Assembly (NCBI RefSeq): GCF_016802725.1
Contig: NC_052671.1
Coordinates: 24,248,728-24,312,727, forward strand
Source: Solenopsis invicta
Taxonomy: Eukaryota > Arthropoda > Insecta > Hymenoptera > Formicidae
Direction: 5' to 3'
DNA: 64,000 bases
Positions 1-10,645 of the stretch are shown piece after piece. The notes beneath the pieces are model-generated. The model had not been told where the DNA came from, did no database searches, and saw only the letters and a list, made by a program, of their open reading frames with translations. Made by a program: the position numbers and the translations under genes. How positions within the stretch are numbered: the first letter of the stretch is position 1; each line of letters opens with the position of its first letter.

Positions 1-327
1 ATCTTGCAATACAATCTTGCGGAATATTGTGCCAAATTTCCGTTAAAATTTCTCCCAATTTTTCTAAATTTCGTAGCTGTTCCTTGTGACGCCTTAATCG
101 TCGTTCCATTTCATCCCAAATGTGCTCGATTGGATTTAAGTCCGGGCTATTGGTGGGATGATTTAACAGTCTAATTGCGTGTCGTTGAAAAAAACGTCGC
201 GTTATATTCGCCGTATGAGGTCGAGCGTTGTCCTGCATGAAAATAAAGTTCCGACAGGTTCGATTTAATAGCAAAACGTGTGGTCGTAGAATATCGTTGA
301 TATAACGAACATACACGAAATACACGC
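1..327 (-). pseudogene. Tc1-like transposase, C-terminal fragment
   Basis: Read on the minus strand, one open frame enters from about 327 and runs off the window at 1. It contains the second catalytic aspartate in MQDNARPHTA and the terminal glutamate in SPDLNPIEHIWDEMERR, 34 residues apart, which is the DD34E signature of Tc1 transposases (cut-and-paste at TA sites). The rest of the visible C terminus (EILTEIWHNIPQDCI) fits the family. The upstream half with the first catalytic aspartate is missing: homology stops near 330 in unrelated simple-sequence DNA, so this is a truncated remnant. No stop codon is seen inside the visible part. Confidence 0.85.
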
Positions 328-432
328 CATTGAACACTCATGCGCGCGCGCGCATACACACACAGCAGAGAGGGTTTGGAGTCATTAAATACTGCAAAAG
401 TGACAAACTGCGGGCTCCTTATCTCTGCTGTG

Positions 433-436
<4 letters not shown>

Positions 437-490
<54 letters not shown>
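437..490. repeat. (CA)n microsatellite
   Basis: About 27 uninterrupted CA dinucleotides, with a short alternating GC tract and CA run just upstream at 341-362. These create the apparent Cys-Val and His-Thr reading frames on both strands, which are not genes. Confidence 0.95.
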
Positions 491-492
<2 letters not shown>

Positions 493-599
493 TGTGCAAA
501 AATCCGACCGGCAACCTCCACGTGTTGCACATTGGGTAATGCTAATGTCGGCGGTAGACGTCATTTTTTGGAAAAATGTACTGTAAAAAATGTATATCT

Positions 600-1260
600 T
601 TGAAGTCTTGTAACTCGGTCAAAAAAAATCGTAGAAAAAATTTAAAAAAAAGCATTTTGTAGAGAAAATGTCATACTTTATGGCACTTGTATTGGATTTG
701 TCGAGAAAAATTTTTTTATTGAGCTACAGGCTGTTAAAAATACGTTATTTTAAGGAAAAAACAGTGTATCTTTTTTGCAGCATAGTACTAAGAAATTGAG
801 AAAATTTTTGAAAACCATTAATAGCATGTTAAAGCTGAAACTTCGAGCTTTAAAATGGTTTTTTGATTTTTTGTCTACGATAATTTTTCATGGAGTACGG
901 ATATCATTTGTAAAAAATGCAGGTTTAGCTTCAAAGTTGCGTAACTCGGTCAAAAAAAATCGTAGAGAAATTTTTAAAAAAGAATTTTGTAGGTAAAATG
1001 TTGTAGTTTATGAAATTTTACTTGAATTATTTGAAAAAAATTTGTTGGTCGATCTGCAAAGTGTCAAAGATACGAAATTTTAAAGAACAAAACAAGGTGT
1101 GCTTTTTTACTGCATAAGACAAGGAAGTTAAAAGAATTTTGAAAATCTGCTGGTAGAACGTTAAAGCACGATTTTCAAGCTTCAAAATGCTTTTTTTATT
1201 TTTTATCTACGCTGATTTTTCACCGAGTTACAGTCATTTGAAAATAGCCTAATTTTTGGT
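600..1260. repeat. two diverged tandem units of about 330 bp
   Basis: Two copies of an AT-rich unit lie head to tail (about 600-928 and 929-1260). Shared anchors are GTAACTCGGTCAAAAAAAAT at 610 and 942, the TGCA(GC)ATA…A(C)T(A)AGAA block at 776 and 1112, and a closing TTTTTCA(C/T)(C/G)GAGT block at 886 and 1216. Probably satellite-like or repeated transposon DNA; no coding potential recognised. Confidence 0.6.
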
Positions 1261-1286
1261 GTCTGGAAAGTGTTCCCTATTTTTTT

Positions 1287-1820
1287 TTGAGTAGTGTATA
1301 TAAAGACGAAACAAATGTCCATAATTTTGTTAATAAAATGTCTGAATTTGCATTAATCAATTTAATAAAACTTTTAAAAGTATACAAATGTTCAGATAGT
1401 AATTTAAGCAAAGAAGACATTCGTCGAAAATTAATTTATGTATTCATAATATACGAATTAATGAAAGTCAAAGAAAAGAAAAGAGTGTTTAAAATTAAAC
1501 ACAATGTTCGAAGATTTTAGGTTAGACCAATTTTTAATATTAAAAGACAATTAGCACAAAGAGTTAGCCACAATCTACAGGAAATGATGTACGGAGGTAA
1601 AGAAAAATTTTTTTAATTTTGACGAACACCAGAAACATTCAAAAAATTATTGTATATTGTTTTACCACATATACAGAAACGATTTGTTATTTGTGAGCCA
1701 ATTTCTGCTCGCACTCGTCTTCAAATTTGTTTGTGATATTTATCTTCAAATAGTAGTATGACTATCAGAGATAGTATGGTTTCCATATCATACGCATTTC
1801 GTGTAGGACACAAAATTATA
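1287..1820 (+). pseudogene. PIF/Harbinger-type nuclease (HARBI1-like), N-terminal remnant
   Basis: A 77-codon frame ends at a TAG that sits where the family has tryptophan (R-R-x-W-V-R-P): the same frame continues after the stop with VRPIFNIKRQLAQ. A second frame from 1627 reads TPETFKKLLYIVLPHIQKR, then an ISARTRLQIC block and a YLSS…SYAFRVGHKI block, the usual N-terminal half of the HARBI1 nuclease preceding the DDE core. At least one nonsense change, one frameshift and an internal TGA break it, and the catalytic core is absent. Family assignment rests on these spaced motifs; the fragment is ancient. Confidence 0.7.
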
Positions 1821-2119
1821 GTTTCCACTTAAATTTTAATAAAAAAAAATTAGTGAACGAGACCAGATAAAAATTCCAAATGCGACTCTTCGCATCAATG
1901 GCATCAACGTCTCCGCACGAAGTCTATGTGTATGTGTTGCGTAAATGCTGGAACGCTGCAAAAATCAGCGTGGCTTTCTTGCTAGTGACGAAAACGAGCG
2001 TAAAGTCTGTGATTGGCCTAGTTCCTTTACGCCATACGTCAATACGCCGTACGCCGACTCCATGGGACTGCACCATTATAAAACATATTGAAAATAACAT
2101 TTACAGAATGAAAATTTAA

Positions 2120-2262
2120 AACGTATGTAGTTTTAGAAATAAAGTGTTCCTTTTGTTAGCGAGAGTGAGGAACAATATCAAGAACAGGAAACTTGACTCG
2201 TTTATTTTATCTGCTTTGACTTCTACAAAACGTTTCATTAATGACAATCTGGATCTTCTCTT
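2120..2262 (+). pseudogene. Penelope-like element, N-terminal coding piece
   Basis: One open frame covers the stretch, ending in RFINDNLDLLF immediately before the inserted element. The next residues of the family (TRANKGNTVV) resume at 3529 after a duplicated TT, in phase. Upstream of about 2120 (1840-2119) lies unrecognised DNA with an ATG frame of 79 codons that has no family resemblance I know. Confidence 0.65.
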
Positions 2263-2279
2263 CCGAGAGAACACATATG

Positions 2280-2590
2280 TCTAAAAGACGTCTTAAAAAA
2301 GACGTCTTTTAGACATGTCTAAAAAACGCCATAAAGATGTCTTTTAGACATATTTAAAGGATGTCTTTTTTTAAGATGTTTACAAGACATCTCATTTTCT
2401 GACGTCTTTTAGATCTGTCCAAAAGACGTCGTAAAGACGTCTTTTAGACATGTCTGAAAGACGTCTTTTTTAAGACGTCTAACAAATGTCTAATTTCCTG
2501 ACGTCTTTTACACCTGTCCAAAAGACGTCGTAAAGATGTCTATAAGTTAGGTAGACGTTTAATAGACGTCATTTTATTAGACGTCTATTA
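2280..2590. repeat. left subterminal AAGACGTCTT palindrome array
   Basis: More than ten intact or one-mismatch copies of a GACGTC-centred palindrome separated by spacers of 5 to 25 bases. The array can fold on itself and on the matching array at 3280-3515. Confidence 0.85.
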
Positions 2591-2977
2591 AAATTTTTTT
2601 CAAGACATTTTTAAATTTCTTTAATCACCAGATGATAGGTAATAATATTGTCAATTTTTTTGAAAATTTAATATATTTTATATTTTCCATATATATTTTA
2701 TAAATTTTTTATTTCTTAATTTCTTTTTCTGCATTTTTTTGTTTGATTCTTTTGTGCGTTATATAAAAGTATGTGTTTCCGTTTTAACCACGTATATACA
2801 TTTCGTTTTAAATCTTTGCGAACGTTTCATATAGAATAGTTTGGCGATATTCTATTTGAAATGTTTCAGTATACTGCAAATTAAATATTTTAGAGACATT
2901 CTACTTTAAATATTATATTTGCAATATTCTCTTAATATTCTGAAGACGTTTCGTTTCAAATTTTTCCGAATGTTTCA

Positions 2978-3160
2978 TGCACCAACGCTAGGCGGCTACG
3001 CCACGGGCGATCTTCTCGTGAGTCAAATACGGCCACAGGCGTTATATCTAGGCATCACCGCAACCGACTCACCAGCTCACACTTCAATGAGAATCTTAAT
3101 TAGGAACTGCTCGTTGTAACTTCGAAACAAATACTCGCTCTCATTTTTTTTTCAAATGTA
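2978..3160 (+). repeat. GC-rich core shared with element 3
   Basis: See 55009-55200. The following GGAACGGTGTTCCA palindrome (3169) has its counterpart GGAACAGCGTTCCA at 54840. Confidence 0.75.
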
Positions 3161-3279
3161 ATGTGTGTGTGGAACGGTGTTCCACATAAAATTTTACATT
3201 TTTACAATATGCCGTCAATATGCTGTTAAACGCGGACAGCAAACCGATAGCAACAGTTGCCGTCATGTTGCTATCATAC

Positions 3280-3515
3280 GTCTTTCAAACGTAAGAAGGG
3301 CGTTTTTTAGACGTCAGAAAGACGTCTCTTCAGACGTCAGAAGGACGTCTTACAGACGTCAGAAAGACGTCTTACAGACATCAAAAATGGGAAAAATAAG
3401 ACGTCTTAGTGACGTCAGAAAACGGGACATAAGACATCTAATACACGTCTTTTTGGTCTTCTGTAAGATGTCTTTCAGACGTCTGAAAAATTACAAGACG
3501 TCTTTTAGACGTCAG
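3280..3515. repeat. right subterminal GACGTC palindrome array
   Basis: Repeated AGACGTCAGAAAGACGTCTT-type units up to the right end of element 1. The short frame that crosses it (RRQKDV… repeats) is only the translation of the array. Confidence 0.85.
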
Positions 3516-3528
3516 AATGTTCTCCGGG

Positions 3529-4395
3529 TTCACACGCGCTAACAAGGGTAACACCGTTGTGGCTCTTAATAAAATTGACTATATACAAATAGAGCAAATT
3601 TTATCGAATAAAGATACGTACACACCGCTAAAACGTAATCCGTCTAATATTTTAATCTCTAAATTAAAAACTTTGTTAAAGAGATGGAAGCAGCAGGATA
3701 TCATTACAGATGCATCATATTACAAATTAAATTGTTCTAATCCAACGTTACCATGCGCATACGATCTACCGAAAATTCACAAACCGGGAAATCCTTTACG
3801 TATCATTATTTCTTCCATCGGCAGTCCGCTTCACAATTTGGCTGCATATCTCCACGAGATTATTCAAGCTTCTTTACCTTCACCCAACAGCGGCGTTAGG
3901 AATAGTTTTCAATTAGTCAACAGTATTTCTAATCTGGTGATTCCAAAAGACTTTAGCATGGTTTCCTTGGACGTAGTCTCACTTTTTACAAAAGTGCCTT
4001 TGGAACTCGTTATCAATAGCCTAGAACACCGATGGGCACTTATTTAGAGGGGTACCTCACTTACAAAATCCGAGTTTATCAACAGCATCAGACTGGTCTT
4101 AGATTCTACTTTCTTTACTTTCAATGGCAAATTTTATAGATAAACGTTTGGTGTGCCCATGGGTTCCCCCTTATCACCTATTGTAGCTGACCTGGTCCTA
4201 CAAGACCTCGAGTCACATTGTCTCGGTTCCCTCACCATCGCTCCAGATTTTTACTTCCGATATGTGGATGACGTGGTACTCTCCATTCATATGTCAAGGA
4301 TAGATGCACTATTGAATACGTTCAATGTGTATCATCTTAGACTTAAATTCACAGTCGAGGTGGGAGGAGAACAAATAAATTTTTTAGATGTTACT
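3529..4395 (+). pseudogene. Penelope-like reverse transcriptase, middle part
   Basis: Typical family motifs in order: NKGNTVVALNKIDY, LPCAYDLPKIHKPG, SSIGSPLHNLAAYLHEI, SMVSLDVVSLFTKVP, VPMGSPLSPIVADLVLQDLE and the catalytic FRYVDDVV, ending in INFLDVTLIN at the LINE insertion. All lie in one frame that is interrupted by TAG at 4045 and TAA at about 4138; both could be single C-to-T changes of glutamine codons. The catalytic YVDD box is still present. Confidence 0.85.
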
Positions 4396-4816
4396 TTGAT
4401 CAACCCGAGGGTTGAGCTACCTACCGGGCGCGTCTCCGGGTGGCGGATAGAAGAACGGCCGGAGGGACCCGAGTCCCCCAGGGATAAAATCCTGCGTGGG
4501 ATTAGGGTACCTCCGGTTAGTGGCGGTTATAACTGGTCTCCCAGGTGTAAAACCCTGCGTGGGGTCAGGAAGGCCGCTACCGCGGACCCCAGCTCCCTAA
4601 GTCAAGCTGTAAGCTATCGTGGCGATGGCTGCGTGGCACTGAGGGAGCAGTGTCTTGAACGATGCTTCTAGGGTACCAAGCGATACCCCAGAGTAATAGC
4701 CTTACCCACGCAAGCGGGGCTCTGTGTGGGCGGACCTTTTGTTCCCTTGCTACTCGTGGGACTTTAATGGAATTAAATACACTTAAAGATGCAATGAAGG
4801 AGATGGAGGGCTCGCA

Positions 4817-5793
4817 GTGCGGGATCTCCAGTGCGGAGGCGGCGGAGGGGTTGCGGACGGGGCTTATTTGAGCTCTGGAGGCGCCACCGCCGTCGGCTCC
4901 GGCACACAGGCGGAGGCGGTGGGTGCAGATGAGGCTCGTCCGGGCTCTAGAGGCGCCACCGCCACCGTCTTAGAGAAAAGCTTCGCGCCAGCGGCGGGCC
5001 TTCTTGGCAAGAGGAACCGCTCCGGTGCGAAGAAAAGAAGGGCCAAACGGGAACGAGAAAGGTCTCAGTGCGGGATCTCCTCGGGCACCGTGACCTCCCC
5101 GGTAGCAACGTCGAGGGAGAGGGAGGGGCACGCCGGTGGCAAACACCGCAAGGGCTCCACGGACACTCCCCCTTCGGCGAAAGGATCCGCTAAGAAGCAT
5201 AGGGCTCAACACACTGAGACTTATGTCGAGGCGGCGGACCCTTTAACAAGGGTTATCATCCCCGAGGGTTATCCCGAGGAGGAAATCACTGCTGAGCGGC
5301 TGGCTCTTTTGAAGCTTGCCATCAGCAGGACAATTAGTGGAATCCGGGAAGGACCCATTCCATGCTTGCGTCGTACCTTCCTTAGGGGAGAGGCCGCGGT
5401 AGTCTTAGGCAGGGATGAGGTGTCCCTAATCTGGCTCGCTGAACAGATGAGGAACATCTCTCCTTGGGAAAACGCCAAGCTCAAGGTGGTGGGCCCGGAG
5501 GCTTCAAAGGCAACACAGGGCCGTAGTCTGGGTCCCGGGGACTTCCGATGGACCGGCCGCAGAGGCAGAATCCTGGGCTCAGCACCGGGAGCTGGAAGAT
5601 TATGGCTGAGAACGTAGGGGCTACCAGGGATGGTAGGGACCTGGTTCTCAAGATTCCAGAATCCAGCGTCTTTAAGCTGAAAGCGTTGGACTTCAAGCCC
5701 TACCTCGAGCTCGACCAAGTCACCTTCAAGGTGAGCGGGGCCCAAGGTAGAGATAAGGAGGACGAGAAGAGGCCCCCTATGGACAAATCGTAA
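4817..5793 (+). pseudogene. LINE ORF1 with DUF4780-like C-terminal domain
   Basis: A 266-codon frame (4817-5617) begins with a glycine/alanine-rich and then basic N-terminal half (KKRRAKRERER). The C-terminal part resembles the globular domain found in ORF1 of insect R1-like LINEs and annotated as DUF4780: VVLGRDEVSLIWLAEQM, SPWENAKLKVVGPEA, then NPGLSTGSWKIMAENVG and VFKLKALDFKPYLELDQVTF. The last two blocks are in another frame (5548-5793), so a frameshift near 5550 splits the domain. It probably coats LINE RNA. The DUF4780 link is from memory of the motif pattern. Confidence 0.65.
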
Positions 5794-5810
5794 AGTTCGA
5801 TTGTCCCGAG

Positions 5811-8800
5811 GTGACCTTTACTCAGATTAACTTGCACCACAGCAAAGGGGCCTCGGCGATTCTGTCGAGAAAACAGGCTGTGGTGCACACAGCCATTTCA
5901 CTGATACAAGAGCCTTGGCTCGTCCGGGGCCGTATCAGTGGCGTGGCAGTATGCGGGAGGTTATTTAAGTCTCCAACAGCCGAAAAGCCCAGAGCCTGCG
6001 GAGCGGTGAAGGGCATTGACGCTCGACTAATCCCACATTTATGTTCCAGAGATGTGGTAGCGGTCGAGCTTGATGTCGCCGATTCCTTGGGAAGCAGGAG
6101 GAGGGTGGTGGTGTGCTCCGCGTATTTCCCTCACGACGAGGGGGCCCCGCCGCCGCCGGAACTAGTGATCAGAATGGTAGAGTACTGCCAGAGTGAGCGG
6201 CTTCCCCTGATAGTGGGGTGCGATGCTAACTCGCACCACACGGTTTGGGGTAGCACGGACACCAACGATAGAGGTAGGAGGCTGTTGGAATTTCTAGCGT
6301 CGACGGACCTGGAGATTCTCAACAGAGGTAACGAGCCCACCTTTTGCACGGCAGTGAGGAGAGAGGTTCTCGATCTTACTGTCTGTTCTAGGTATATCGA
6401 GGGACGTGGTCGGATGGAGGGTCTCGCGCGAACTTTCACTATCAGACCATAGGCAAATCACCTTCAAGCTGGCTTGAGTCAGAGGAGAGGTCAGAGTCAG
6501 AGGAGGCACGGGACCGAGGAGAAACTGGAGCTCTGCGTGGATCATCTGCAGAGGCCTCTGGTGGAAAGCTACGAAAAGAACTGCCCGGAGAGGGCGGTTA
6601 AAAACTCCAGGGGCAACTCCTGGTGAAGTCCCAAGCTGCAGGAGCTCAGAAGTGCGGCTCGGAGGGCCTGGAATAGGGCCAGGAACACGGACCGCCAGTC
6701 GGACTGGAACTTCACAGAAGGGCCTAGAAAGACTGCAGAGACTCTGTGGTAAGGGCTAAGAAAAGAAGCTGGAAAGAGTTCTGCGAGTCGGTAGAGGGCG
6801 TGCCCGAGACCGCAAGACTATGCAGGATTCTAGCTAGAAACCCAGACGCCGTCCTGGACTCCATTAGTCTCCCTGATGGGACAATGGTGAGAGGTGTCTG
6901 GTGCACTTGCTGGAGGCCAACTTTCCGGGCTTTCGCAGGGAGCACGGTGAACTGTTCGCCCATGATGCGGCGCGCTCGCGCAGGACTCGTAAAGCGGACT
7001 AGGGATTAGTGGCCAGCATTGTCAAGCCCGGAAAAGTGAAATGGGCGATAATCACCTTCAAATCCTTTAAGTCGGCGGGACCAGATCAAGTCTTTCTGGC
7101 TCTTCTACAAGAAGGGCTGGAGCTGGTCGTGGGACCTCTAACAAGGACTTTGAGGGCATGTTTGGCTCTGGGCCATACGCCTAGCGTATGGAAACTAGCG
7201 AGAGTGGTATTCATCCCAAAAGCGGGAAGAGCGAGCTATTCTTCTGCTAAAAACTTCAGACCGATAAGTTTGACTTCGTTCCTCCTAAAGACTCTGGAGA
7301 AATTGGTCGACGCGTATGTAAGGGACGTTGTTCTTTCGCGGCGCCCCTTGCACCACGCGCAGCATGCATACCGCATGGGTTACTCCACGGAGACGGCTCT
7401 TCATGCTACCGTGTCGTTCATTGAGGGGCAGTTGGAGAGAGGTGGCTATGCGGTGGGCACCTTCCTAGATATAGAGGGTGCTTTCAACAACACCTCGCAT
7501 AAGGTGTGTGAAGAAGCGTTGCACAGGGGTGTGCCGGAGAAACTCGTGGAGTGGATCCGAGGCATGCTAGGGCTACGTGTCGTAGCTTCGCTGGGAACAA
7601 CAAAGGTCAGTGGATGGGTGGAGAGGGGGTGTCCCCAGGATGGGGTGCTCTCTCCACTGTTATGATGCCTGGTGGTGGATGGGCTGCTCGGGAGGCTGAG
7701 TGAAAGGGGCTTCTTTGTGCAGGGCTACGCTGATGACGTGGTTCTGCTGGCGCGAGGACCTTTTCTTGAGCCTCTCTTGGAGCTCATGCAGAATGCACTG
7801 GGACGGTAGAGCGGTGGTGCAGAGGGACCGGTTTGTCAGTAAATCCGCTGAAAACAGGGCTCGTTGTTTTCACTCGCAAATATAAAGTGGACACTATAAT
7901 AAGGCCCATCGTTGAAGGTACTAGCCCCAGCTGAATCAGTAAAAGATCTGGGAGTGATCCTAGATAAGAAGCTGTCCTGGAGGGAACATCTTGAAAGCCG
8001 CTGTAAGAGTCTGTGCTCTTACTTCTGGATGTGCAGGAGAATCATGGGCCAGACGTGGGGGTTGAAGCCCAGGATGGTCTGTTGGATCTATACTGCAATA
8101 CTTCGACCCAGGCTCACTTATGCAGCAGTTGTGTAGTGGCCTAGGGCGCGGAAGAAAGCGGCGGTGGTAGCGTTCGAGCACGTCAGGGCTCTGATTTTAA
8201 GAGGGGCTCTGGGTGCGAACCACGCCGGTAGCAGCCATGGGCATTCTGCTCGGGATTGAACCACTTCACCAGGTGGTGGTGGGGGCGGCGGTGGTCGCTG
8301 CACACCGACTAACCTGTGAATTGAAGTGGAAGGAGGGAACTGCGCACACTAGGTTCCCTAGTGGCGTGTTGACTGATTCCATCTTTGGAATGAGGCAAGA
8401 TAGGATGACAGCAGTTCGAGCCCTGGACAGGCGCTTTAAAGTGCAGGTCACAGGGCCCGTGGACTGGGAAGAACCCAGCACACTGGTTCAGGCCTGGGAC
8501 GGGGACGTCTGGTTTACATATGGCTCCAAGACGGGTACGAACTCCGGCGCGGGCATCGTTTGCCGGCAAAGGGGAGTAGCGGAGAGCCTGCCCCTGGACG
8601 GGTACGCCACGGTCTTCCAGACGGAGATCGTGGCAATCCTAAGATGTGCCCAACTGGCCCTGGACGGAAAGGAGACAGGTGGGCGCGTAAGAATATGCTC
8701 GGACAGCCAAACTGCTATCAAGGCACTTGAGGCTCCGATCTGCACTTTGCGGCTGGTCTGGGACTGCAGGAATGCACTGGAGAAGCTGGCGAAGGATAAA

Positions 8801-9150
8801 GAAGTTATCGTGACCTGGGTCCCCGGTCACTCGGGGATCGAGGGCAATGAGGAGGCCGATCGGCTCGCCAGGGCCGCATCAAGAATGGAGGTGTTTGCGC
8901 CGGGACCGGCACTAGGGATCCCTTTCTGTCTAGGCAGAAGGAGGATCCGAACCAGGTTGCGGAGCGAGCACCTCAAGTTTTGGAAAAACGAGCTAGGGAC
9001 CAAATGTCGACAGGCTAGTAGTGCAAACACTCACTGGCCATGGGGCCCTTACCACATGCACAGGCTGGTCTGATCTGATACGACTGAGTGTAGGGCTTGT
9101 GGGGAGAATGAGGAGACAAGTCTCCACATTCTTTGTGAGTGTCCGGCCTA
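5811..9150 (+). pseudogene. LINE ORF2: endonuclease, reverse transcriptase, RNase H
   Basis: Endonuclease: FTQINLHHSKGASAIL, LIQEPWL, VGCDANSHHTVWGS, EPTFCTA and, after a frameshift near 6395, SLSDHR. Reverse transcriptase: SAGPDQVFLALLQ, VVFIPKAG, FRPISLTSFLLKTLEKLVD, QHAYRMGYSTETALH, TFLDIEGAFNN, GCPQDGVLSPLL, then YADDVVLL after a TGA at 7663. RNase H: VWFTYGSKTGTNSGAG, FQTEIVAIL, CSDSQTAIKAL, VTWVPGHSGIEGNEEADRLA. A CRACGENEETSLHILCEC zinc motif closes it near 9090-9145. Stops at 6624 and 6749 and several frameshifts prevent expression. The second aspartate of the RNase H start (usually YTDGSK) is changed to Y-G-S-K. Confidence 0.85.
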
Positions 9151-9378
9151 TGCAGGGCTGAGACTAAAACTGCTAGGCTCGGCATTTCTCGAGCCAGGGC
9201 AGATCAGCAGGCCATCCTTGGGGGACCTGAGTCTCTTTTGGAGAAAATCGGGGTTCCTGTAAGTGGCGAACAACTGGAGGGAGACACAATGGACAATAAT
9301 CTGCGTGCCGTAGGCGGATCTTTGACTTGAGGACCGCCCCCTTAGTTCCATTATTATTATTACTATTACCTTGATCAA

Positions 9379-10116
9379 AAAACATAATTCCTTAATCCAT
9401 GATTGGTATCAAAAACCGACGTTTTCCAGATACCTAAACTTCCATTCATGTCACCCTTTGTGCTAAAAAATAGGCACAATTTTTAACTTGATCGACAGGA
9501 TTCTCACCCTCTCGTACACTGCTTTTCATCAAAAAAATTTTGATAAGATCATTAACATACTTCTGATGAGTGGATATCCTCTCGATATCATTTTTAACAA
9601 TATTAAAAAGAGATTACCATTTCTTTACCATTCCGTATGTTAATCTTTAATAAATTTAAAAATCTCTTCAAACACGATCCTAACGTCCACAGGCGGGCCT
9701 ACACGAGCCTCAACAAACTTAATAAATTTATCAGGGTACAAAAGGACCAGGCTTTGTCCGGCTCCCAGTCTGGTGTCGTTTATAAAATTAACTGTATAGA
9801 CTGCGATGCCTCATACGTTGGACAGACAGGCAGGCTTTGAAACACTAAAATCTTGGAACATAAGAACCACATCACTAGAAATACGTCTCAGCCCTCGGTC
9901 ATTACGGACCACAGAATCAATTCGTCACATGATTTTGATTGGAATAATGTTTACATCCTTGACAGGGAAAAGATACTGAACAAGAGATTGGCATCTGAAA
10001 TGATTTTCATACAAAAACAAAAGCAGCCACTAAACTTACAAACGGATACTAATCCTTGTACAGTGATCCCTTGTACAGTGATCTGTTTGCTGACTCCTAA
10101 TGTTTCCATCTCTTAA
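9379..10116 (+). pseudogene. Penelope-like element, C-terminal part with GIY-YIG endonuclease
   Basis: Resumes directly after the LINE target duplication with HDWYQKPTFSGRYLNF, a motif that follows the reverse transcriptase in this family. After a frameshift near 9640 the endonuclease linker and GIY-YIG domain follow: FKHDPNVHRRAYTSLN, SGVVYKINCIDCDASYVGQT, then a TGA at 9838 and the downstream EHKNHITRN and FDWNNVYILDREKILNKRL blocks. The two cysteines and the VYKI…SYVGQTGR core identify the nuclease. Confidence 0.85.
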
Positions 10117-10620
10117 TATTTTCTCGACGATTACACATGTGTTAGTCACGCTCTACCGTTCAGTTTCTGAGATTACTTGCGCTGTTCAGATGCTGTCAGT
10201 CGTTGATTGTTTTTATTTATCATCTGTATCCGTGTAAGTCTCTTATTTATTCTATTATATTTTGTTCGCTAATTTCTTTATTTTTACTATTATTAATCAA
10301 CTTGCGTTTTTTCCCTGACTAATATGACGGTCAAAAATTTAAAAATTTATGTAACTGCTTGGACACCGCTCTGTTCAGACGCAGCCAATCGTTGCCCGTA
10401 CACTTAGATACGATCGTTTCCGTTATGACGGTCAAAATTTATGTAACGACTCGAACCATACATGTTCCCCTCAACTTGGCATTGATCCTGAACAAGCTTT
10501 CCACGTTAATTATCGCAATTTACTCGTGTCTTTACTGAAGATGATCCTAATGTCGGATCAAAACGTCTATTATTGTAATTAATTGTCAAATACATATTTA
10601 CACACCAACACCCAGTGTCG
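10117..10620 (+). other. Penelope-like 3' untranslated region
   Basis: No reading frame. Contains two copies of TTGTACAGTGATC-like sequence (10056-10085), a repeated ATGACGGTCAAAA segment (10323 and 10424) and the conserved hairpin at 10535-10566. Homology probably ends before the foldback element at 10646. Confidence 0.5.
10535..10566 (+). other. conserved 3'-end hairpin of Penelope-like element
   Basis: CTGAAGATGATCC, loop, GGATCAAAACGT: a short stem flanked by CTGAAGA on the left and AAACGT on the right. The same layout recurs at 13535, 30290 (minus) and, more loosely, 43828 (minus). Confidence 0.6.
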
Positions 10621-10645
10621 GCTCTATAGGCAACCTTGTATTTAT

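Larger units (their letters stand above)
2263..3528. mobile_element. palindrome-array DNA element 1 (non-autonomous)
   Basis: Inserted in the Penelope-like coding region with a duplicated TT at 2261-2262 and 3529-3530. The ends read CCGAGAGAAC and, inverted, CCCGGAGAAC. Next to each end is an array of short palindromes built on AAGACGTCTT (2280-2590 and 3280-3515), often spaced by TTTAGAC. The interior is AT-rich except for a GC-rich block at 2978-3119 that is shared, inverted, with the element at 54318-56326. No transposase is visible, so it depends on an enzyme in trans. Superfamily not assigned. Confidence 0.75.
4404..9370 (+). mobile_element. LINE of the R1/LOA/I group, near full length, decayed
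   Basis: A two-ORF non-LTR retrotransposon of 4.97 kb inserted in the Penelope-like element. The 8-bp target duplication TTGATCAA is at 4396-4403 and 9371-9378. Order: GC-rich 5' leader (4404-4816), ORF1, ORF2 with APE-type endonuclease, reverse transcriptase, RNase H and a CCHC motif, then a short 3' tail of TTA repeats (about 9349-9368). GC content is far higher than the surroundings. Several frameshifts and stops make it inactive. RNase H plus APE endonuclease points to the R1, LOA or I clades; I cannot choose between them. Confidence 0.85.
2120..10620 (+). mobile_element. Penelope-like retroelement, decayed, split by two insertions
   Basis: Pieces at 2120-2262, 3529-4395 and 9379 to about 10620 are collinear parts of one element encoding a reverse transcriptase followed by a GIY-YIG endonuclease. 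The first gap is a palindrome-array DNA element (2263-3528), the second a LINE (4404-9370). Reading across each junction restores the expected order of protein motifs, so the insertions came after the element. The 3' untranslated part carries the hairpin motif at 10535. Several nonsense changes show the element was dead or dying before window time. Confidence 0.85.

Noticed and set aside
171..530. 119-codon minus frame with a Cys-Val repeat
   Set aside because: It is the CA microsatellite translated, joined to an out-of-frame reading of the Tc1 remnant.
3165..3542. 125-codon plus frame rich in RRQKDV
   Set aside because: Product of the GACGTC palindrome array of element 1, not a protein.
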